NCBI GenBank assembly: GCA_039105265.1
Contig: JAPFFF010000039.1
Span: 1,302,001 to 1,366,000 of the forward strand
Direction: 5' to 3'
From: Tritrichomonas musculus
Lineage: Eukaryota > Parabasalia > Tritrichomonadida > Tritrichomonadidae
Length of the DNA: 64,000 nt
In this document: positions 58,004 to 64,000 of the stretch, piece after piece
Layout of the letters: each line of letters starts with the position of its first letter
Position numbering within the stretch: position 1 is the first letter of the stretch
Notes under the pieces: generated by a model
Database searches by the model: none
What the model saw: the letters and a program-made list of their open reading frames with translations, nothing else
What the model was told of the DNA's origin: nothing
Made by a program: the position numbers and the translations under genes

Positions 58004-58513
58004 ATGAATAAAAACCCAGACCACAAAGTAAGAGGAAGAAATGGGAGGCCCAAAAATCACATCCCAATGTGGTTCGCCGAATACAAGAACTTGAACGGGA
58101 GCAAGGAAAGGTACGTCTATGTTGGTAAGAAACTTAAGAGGGCTGAAGATGTTAAAAATCTTGATCACTTCTGTGAAGAAAACAATATTGTTAACCCGTA
58201 TCTGGACTTATCAAACAACGTTGGCTCTCCGTTGCTTAAAAATGCTATAAATCAAACCAAGTTAACGGGAACTGGATTATCGAAACTTGAAGAATTTATC
58301 AAAAATGAATTCAACATAACTATTGATATTAATATGTTCGAACCCAGTTTTTTAAAAGATGATAATCCCGTTGATACTCACGAAACTCCAATAATCGATG
58401 ATGATATTATGAATCCTTTTGGATTTGATAAAAATAAAGTAATACCTCAGATTACACCTTTTAATGAAGAAGAACAATTGTCGGAGGATGATATGCCTTC
58501 ATTTTTTAACTAA
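58004..58513 (+). CDS. unrecognised 169-aa mobile-element protein, copy 6 of 6
   Basis: Intact, identical in protein to copy 2. Part of a palindromic arrangement whose left arm lost its gene (54703-55519). The conserved flank (from 56914) and the Initiator-like TCAGTTCACATG are present. Module a and U follow downstream, but the 139-aa gene of the corresponding giant-repeat arm is absent. Confidence 0.78.
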   Translation: MNKNPDHKVRGRNGRPKNHIPMWFAEYKNLNGSKERYVYVGKKLKRAEDVKNLDHFCEENNIVNPYLDLSNNVGSPLLKNAINQTKLTGTGLSKLEEFIKNEFNITIDINMFEPSFLKDDNPVDTHETPIIDDDIMNPFGFDKNKVIPQITPFNEEEQLSEDDMPSFFN

Positions 58514-59743
58514 AATTACATAAATTTATTAAATAAAAAAAAGGTTTAAACTTCCTTAATTTTGAATAATTTATTAAAATTGTATTAATATCTATTAGAT
58601 AATGTCGCCATATTTAAATATTTCTTTGATTTAAGTTATTTCAATTATATAAAAAAAGCTCTTGAGTTTTTTGGTTTAATATAAAGGCTAAATGGACGAT
58701 TTTAAAATTGGTAATCTAGAAAATGAGCTTTGAGAAACTATGAAACAATAATAAATAATCATATTTAATCAATATATTCCAAAATTGATTAAAAATCAAA
58801 TATAGTTAGGTTTTAAAAGCAAATGTTTTTATTTTTGTTTTTGTTTTGCTTTTTATAATTTAATTTGATTTTTTGAAAAGTAAATTGCCATTTTTCTGTA
58901 AATAAAAATAAAGTATTCAAAATTCAAAGGTTAATTTTATTAGCAATTCATAAAAATAGAATGATATTTACTTGTTTTTTTTAATCTAAACACTTATCAA
59001 AACAAAATAAAAATAAACTTTTTAAATAAATCTTATAAATCATCACTGAATTTTTTTTGAATGAATCTTATCAATTTATTTTTAAAAATCTTTCATCTAT
59101 TCAATTCTCACAAATTTAGTAAATAATATTCTGAATTTTTGTTAAGAGTTTAGATTAAAAAAACAAGTTTAATAATATCGTTTTTGATTTCATTTATTCA
59201 TGTGTAATGAAAACTGAGATTCACCTGAATTTAAGCCGAATAATCAATGCTGAGTAAATTCCAATAATTAATGATCTTTTTATAACAAATTTTCAGAGGT
59301 GGAATTAGACCTTCGGCGGTTATATAAAATACGGCAACTTCACCCTTTTTTGAATAGTTTACTTATAAAAAATCATTACGGCAAACAGATTATAAATTAT
59401 GGAATTATCGTCACGCCAAAACTTTTTGTATTATTAAATGGCCTGGAAAAAATATAAGCGAATACAAATTCAACCTCAAATTAAAAATAATATAAAATCA
59501 ACAAATAATTTGCTCTTACCCGTTGGGTTATCAAAATAACCTGGGTGGGCAGCTTTTTTGCCCAAACCGTGCCAAATGCAAACATAGTTAATATCACAAT
59601 ATCTAATTACTTCTTTTTTTAAAATTCGAATATGAGTAAAAAAATAAAATATTTAGATCATAAATTTATAAATTCTCTTATTTTTCCAGTTGAATCTATA
59701 TCAGGTTCGCGATCTATTCCATTTTAAATTTGAATGAAAAGAT

Positions 59744-61849
59744 AAAGGGGAACTAGACTTGTTAAAGTCCATGGACCTGTGGACTTACAAAATTCATTCA
59801 ATTTTTTTTAGCATTTTTTATTTATTCACAAAATAAAAATTATTTATAATTTCTCTGAAATATACTGGTCCATCTGCCAGGACTTCCAAAATTCATTCAA
59901 TTTTTTTAGCATTTTTTTATTTATTCACAAAATAAAAATTATTTATAATTTCTCTGAAATACACTGGTCCATCTGTCAGGACTTCCAAAATTCATTCAAT
60001 TTTTTTAGCATTTTTTTATTTATTCACAAAATAAAAATTATTTATAATTTCTCTGAAATACACTGGTCCATCTGTCAGGACTTCCAAAATTCATTCAATT
60101 TTTTTAGCATTTTTTTATTTATTCACAAAATAAAAATTATTTATAATTTCTCTGAAATACACAGGTCCATCTGCCAGGACTAATAAAATTCTTTCAATTA
60201 TTTTAGCATTTTTTATTTTTTCACAAAATAAAAGAATTATAAAATTTCTTTGAAATATTTTGGTCCATCTGCCAGGATTTCCAAAATTCTTTCAATTGTT
60301 TATGACATTTTTTTTCTTGATTAAAAACATTCAAATATAATTTACTCATATTAGTTACTACTTTTCTATTTAAATAAACAAAAAAAATTAAATAAACAAA
60401 TAAACTATAAAATATATGCATAAAATGAGTTCTTTTTTGAGATATAAAATAAAAATAAATTGACAAGGTTTGTTAGGTCCACGCCAAGTCCCGAGTCCAC
60501 AAAAAGTCCATGAAAAGTGCATTTGTCCCGGACTTTTAACAAGTCTAAGGGGAACCGATTTGAGATTTTTTTCAAATTTGGATTTGTGATTTTTAAATAT
60601 GATAAATAATTTTAATTTTCAATTCTGATAAAATGTTAATTAGTAATAAAAAAAATTTATCGTAGCAAAAAAAAGATATGATAAAAAAGATGTTTTTCAT
60701 TCAAAAATTTAAACTTTTTGATACAAATCCTAATTTTTTATTCAATTTTTATTTTTATTCTCAAATGAATTAGAATAATATGTTTATATCTTTTTATTAA
60801 ATATAGTAATTAAAAATATATCATATGATAATACTTATATATATACTCAATTTATATATATTAATTATTTTGATAAAATATTAAACCTAAAATAAGATAT
60901 GCATTAAATTAATAGTATCTGCATTTTAAGAAAAAACGTTATTTAATGAGTAGATAACGTATTTTTTGTTTAATAAATAATCATTATTTTGATAAACAAA
61001 AAATATTTGTTAAAAAAAGAATCAGTAATTCAATTAAATATGCGTTTAAAACAATTATTTATTATTCGTTTACATTAAAATTTAATATTTCAAATAAATC
61101 ATAATTAATTTTTCCAATTTTTGATTTTTAATTTGCAAATTTATTGTCCATTGATTTGTATAAGATGATATTGAATCTTTTAAATGCGGAAATAAGTGGA
61201 TTTTGAAAAAGAATTATGCATATTTTTAATAACAATTCAATACTAAAGTTTATATAAAAATAGGTTTTTTTCGAGTGAAACGAAATCAATGAACTGGAAT
61301 ATTAATTTTTCTGCATTTTCAGCCAAAACTGATAAATAATTCTTTAAAAAAATTAATATTTCCAAATCATATTATATATACAAAAAGTTGTTTCGGAAAT
61401 ATTCAATTTTTTGGAAAATAAAAAAGTAATAATTGAAAAAGTTTTGAAATAAAAATTATTAGCTTTCAAAAAATAAAGATTTTATATCAAAAAGTTATTT
61501 GGAAATAGTTCAAATTTTTTTTTGAATAATCTTACTCAGAAATATTATATATTGAATTATCTTTTTATTCCTACGATGAGTATTCTTTATTTATTCTCAT
61601 TGAAATTAATATAAATATTTTTATAACTATATTAATTATGGATTACTAAATGTATTTCTATGTGTCAAAAAACACTTAATTGTATATAAAATCTTGAAAT
61701 AAAAGATTATTATTAGATATTTTATTCAATATATATTTTATGTTCCATTATATATTTTATATTATATAAATATATTTTAAAATATTTTATATTTATTTGT
61801 ATATCTTCATTTTTTTTAACAAAAAAAATTGAGGCAAAAATTCCCCTTT
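59744..61849. mobile_element. inverted-repeat element, 2106 bp, hosting a nested element
   Basis: The ends are AAAGGGGAA and its complement. An 8-bp duplication GAAAAGAT lies at 59736-59743 and 61850-61857 (a 10-bp reading, TGAAAAGATA with AAGGGGAA ends, is equally possible). It is probably hAT-type. About 800 bp of its length is the nested element at 59754-60547. The remaining interior is A/T-rich without a gene. Confidence 0.8.
59754..60547. mobile_element. nested hAT-type element with 99-bp tandem repeats, 794 bp
   Basis: The ends are TAGACTTGTTAAAGTCC and, inverted, TAGACTTGTTAAAAGTCC. A perfect 8-bp duplication AGGGGAAC lies at 59746-59753 and 60548-60555, lying inside the left terminus of the host element. 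Inside, a 99-bp unit repeats with starts of GGTCCATCTG at 59867, 59966, 60065, 60164 and 60262; the first three intervals are exactly 99. The open frame on the minus strand near 60300 is A/T-rich and not believed. Confidence 0.92.
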
Positions 61850-61857
61850 GAAAAGAT

Positions 61858-64000
61858 ATAGAGGTATTCATGAAGAGATCTAGCCTAGAAATTCGATTGA
61901 TAATTAAAAATTATTTTTAATATTTTATATATATGATATAATCGAAAGTATATAATGTTTTATACGTTTGATTTCGAGATATTAATATAAATTATATTTC
62001 TATGACTAAATGGCTATGGAGAACTTTTGTTAGAGAAATTGAATTCTCAATTTTTAAAATCATTAACAAAAGTTGTTTGATTTGAAAGAAAATATTTCAA
62101 TGAAAATGGAGTAATATTTCAAAGGATTATTTAAAAATTGAAATAATTTAATTTTTTGTAGCTGCTGATTTATTTATATAATATTTCAATATATTTTTTT
62201 ATGTTATATTATTTATTTTTTATGTAATGTTTTATATTATATTTATATATATATAATATGGTTTATTATATTGAATATAAAGATAAATTCATAATTATAA
62301 TTTGAATAAAGATTTATTATTGAAAATACGATCATTTTTTTGAATACATGATTAGTTTATATATTGAATGAAATAAAATAAATATTGAATTAATATTTTT
62401 TAATTAATCAATTATAAAATCTTGATTAATCATTTTATTTTTACAATAAAAAATTAAATACAATAATATTCAAAATATAATAAATATGTTTAGTGATATA
62501 TATACTTGAAAACTTTTTTATTTCTTGAAATACATATTTTTAAACTCTTTTTATGACATTTTACACCATTAAAATATTAGGCTCGGAATAATTATCATTT
62601 TGGCACTTTTATGATAATAAAGATAATAAAAAAAAAATTTCTGAATAATTGAAAAAGCTGGCTTATTTGAATGGCTTATTTTTCTATTTTTTAAAACATC
62701 ATAATTTATTAAAGCTCGTTTTGAATTTAAGCAGATATTTAAACAACTTAAATTGGTATCCCATTGAATTTTGCATAGCATTTGACGTTAAATCAAATGT
62801 ATAATCAAATTTTTAAAAAAAATATTTTGATTTTATTTTTTACAAAAAGTTTAAACATTTGATAAAGAATTATAAGATATTTTAAAAATATGCATTTATT
62901 TCAATTATTTAAAATATATTTGATTTATAAGTTTTATATTTTGTATATTTATATATAATAATTATATATATATATAATATTTATAAATTTCAAATATAAT
63001 AATAAGATATTGTCATATAATAAACTGAGATTTAAATCTCATTACAATCGTGCAATTGAAAAAATTCAATAAAATAAAAAATTTAAAGCATTCAAAAAGT
63101 GAGGAAATTTTATAGTCTTATCAAAAAGTTAAAATAAAAATATTTTTATTCAATTTTCTTTATCAAAATTTCGATTTCTTTTAAAATAATGGAAGCAAAA
63201 ACTTATGAAAAACTATTTCGAAAATATTCAAAATTCAAAATTCACTCAAAAAAAAAAAAAAAGTCAGAAAATTTTTTAAAAAAAGTCAGAAAATTTTTCA
63301 ATGAACAAAATATTTGAATACACAAAATATTAATTAGAGTAATTTATATATGTATCGATTCTTTATTAATATTTAGCAGAGCTTATTTGCCCTTTAGAAT
63401 AAAATGTTATTTTAATTATAATTAATTATATGAACATTAATAAATTAAATATATAATAAGATATCATCTAAACTTATAAAATTATCTCTATTCAATTATT
63501 ATCGAAAATATGTTAACTGATCGATTGAATTCTAAATGTAATTGTTTTCAAAATGTTTTCATATTAATAGAAATTTATTACAATATATGCACTATTATCT
63601 TAATAACTAAGAAATTATAAACATATTTTATAATAAAATAATATAATATTTTAATAATATAATACTAAAATCACATTAATATAAATCAAATAAAGCTTTA
63701 TTAAAATAATAGAAAATTTTTAAAAAAGATTAAGATCTAGCCATAACATTTTAATTATAGACTTCCATTTTGAAAATAAAACGATTCGTAACAAAAAAAA
63801 AACTTTGTTTTTGAAAAAAATAAAAAAAAAAAAACAATATTTTAAAATATATACTCATTTTTTTTAATATTTAATGAAAAATATATACATAAAAACGTAT
63901 ATTTTAGTTGTCACTTTTTACTGATAATTTATGATAATTTTTCTGAGGAATGATAATTTTTCCGAACCTAAATTAAAATAAGCAATTAAATTCAAAACCA
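61858..64000. other. AT-rich sequence, right end of the window
   Basis: Starts with GAGGTATTCATGAAGAG, a diverged copy of the sequence at 39846 that flanks the giant inverted repeat. The rest is low-complexity A/T-rich DNA. One 70-codon minus-strand frame (62781-62569, MLCKIQWDTNLSCLNICLNS) starts just after CGTCAA and is slightly more protein-like than its surroundings, but there is no recognised family or second copy. No mobile-element ends were paired here. Confidence 0.4.

Noticed and set aside
1-64000. A ciliate-type genetic code with TAA/TAG as sense codons
   Set aside because: Neither codon is needed inside the hAT, 169-aa, 139-aa or 182-aa frames, which end at TAA or TAG in the expected places.
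1-64000. Polinton, retroviral or other virus-like element as the source of the large repeats
   Set aside because: No polymerase, integrase, capsid or protease frame is visible on either strand; the large repeats carry only small unrecognised proteins.

Overview
This is an extremely AT-rich window from a eukaryotic nuclear genome, built almost entirely from transposable elements nested in one another. No ordinary host housekeeping gene was recognised. The standard genetic code fits all the longer reading frames. The best guess for the organism is a parabasalid protist (trichomonad-like). Three things suggest this: a trichomonad Initiator-like TCACTTCACTT directly in front of the transposase ATG at 8744, TCA-type motifs a few bases before other starts, and stop codons that overlap TAAA, the known trichomonad poly(A) signal. 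This is inference, not proof.

Layout. 1-3.5 kb: a gene relic, then the first of six near-identical copies of an unrecognised 167-169 aa protein gene, ending in two shared noncoding modules (a and b). 3.5-8.2 kb: AT-rich DNA with a GGCCCAA hairpin array and a hAT-type nonautonomous element (6000-7378). 8.3-11 kb: a hAT transposon with an 82-bp tandem array, a promoter-like hairpin and a transposase gene broken by one frameshift. 11-15 kb: small inverted-repeat elements, one carrying a gene fragment and a tRNA-like SINE head, and a fold-back element. 15.4-20.2 kb: a 4.7-kb repeat (repeat B) with a 182-aa gene. 20.2-27.7 kb: a second 169-aa copy, a 2.2-kb inverted-repeat element and a second fold-back copy. 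28.9-39.8 kb: a giant inverted repeat with two 4-kb arms, each carrying a 139-aa gene and a 169-aa gene. 40.0-49.5 kb: the second copy of repeat B, now holding three later insertions with clean target-site duplications. 49.5-59.7 kb: three rearranged pieces of the giant element, including two more 169-aa copies and a GC-rich hairpin island. 59.7-61.8 kb: an element nested inside another. 61.9-64 kb: featureless AT-rich sequence.

The main novelty is a set of large, recently amplified palindromic elements. They carry intact small genes that are not recognisable transposases. The 139-aa and 182-aa proteins, found in two different repeats, share a C-terminal domain of about 70 residues, so a related cargo or regulatory protein seems to travel with both. 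The 169-aa protein has a basic, AT-hook-like N-terminus and an acidic tail. Together they look like DNA-binding accessory proteins of a mobile-element family whose transposase lies elsewhere. No retrovirus-like, LTR, Polinton or capsid-bearing element was identified.
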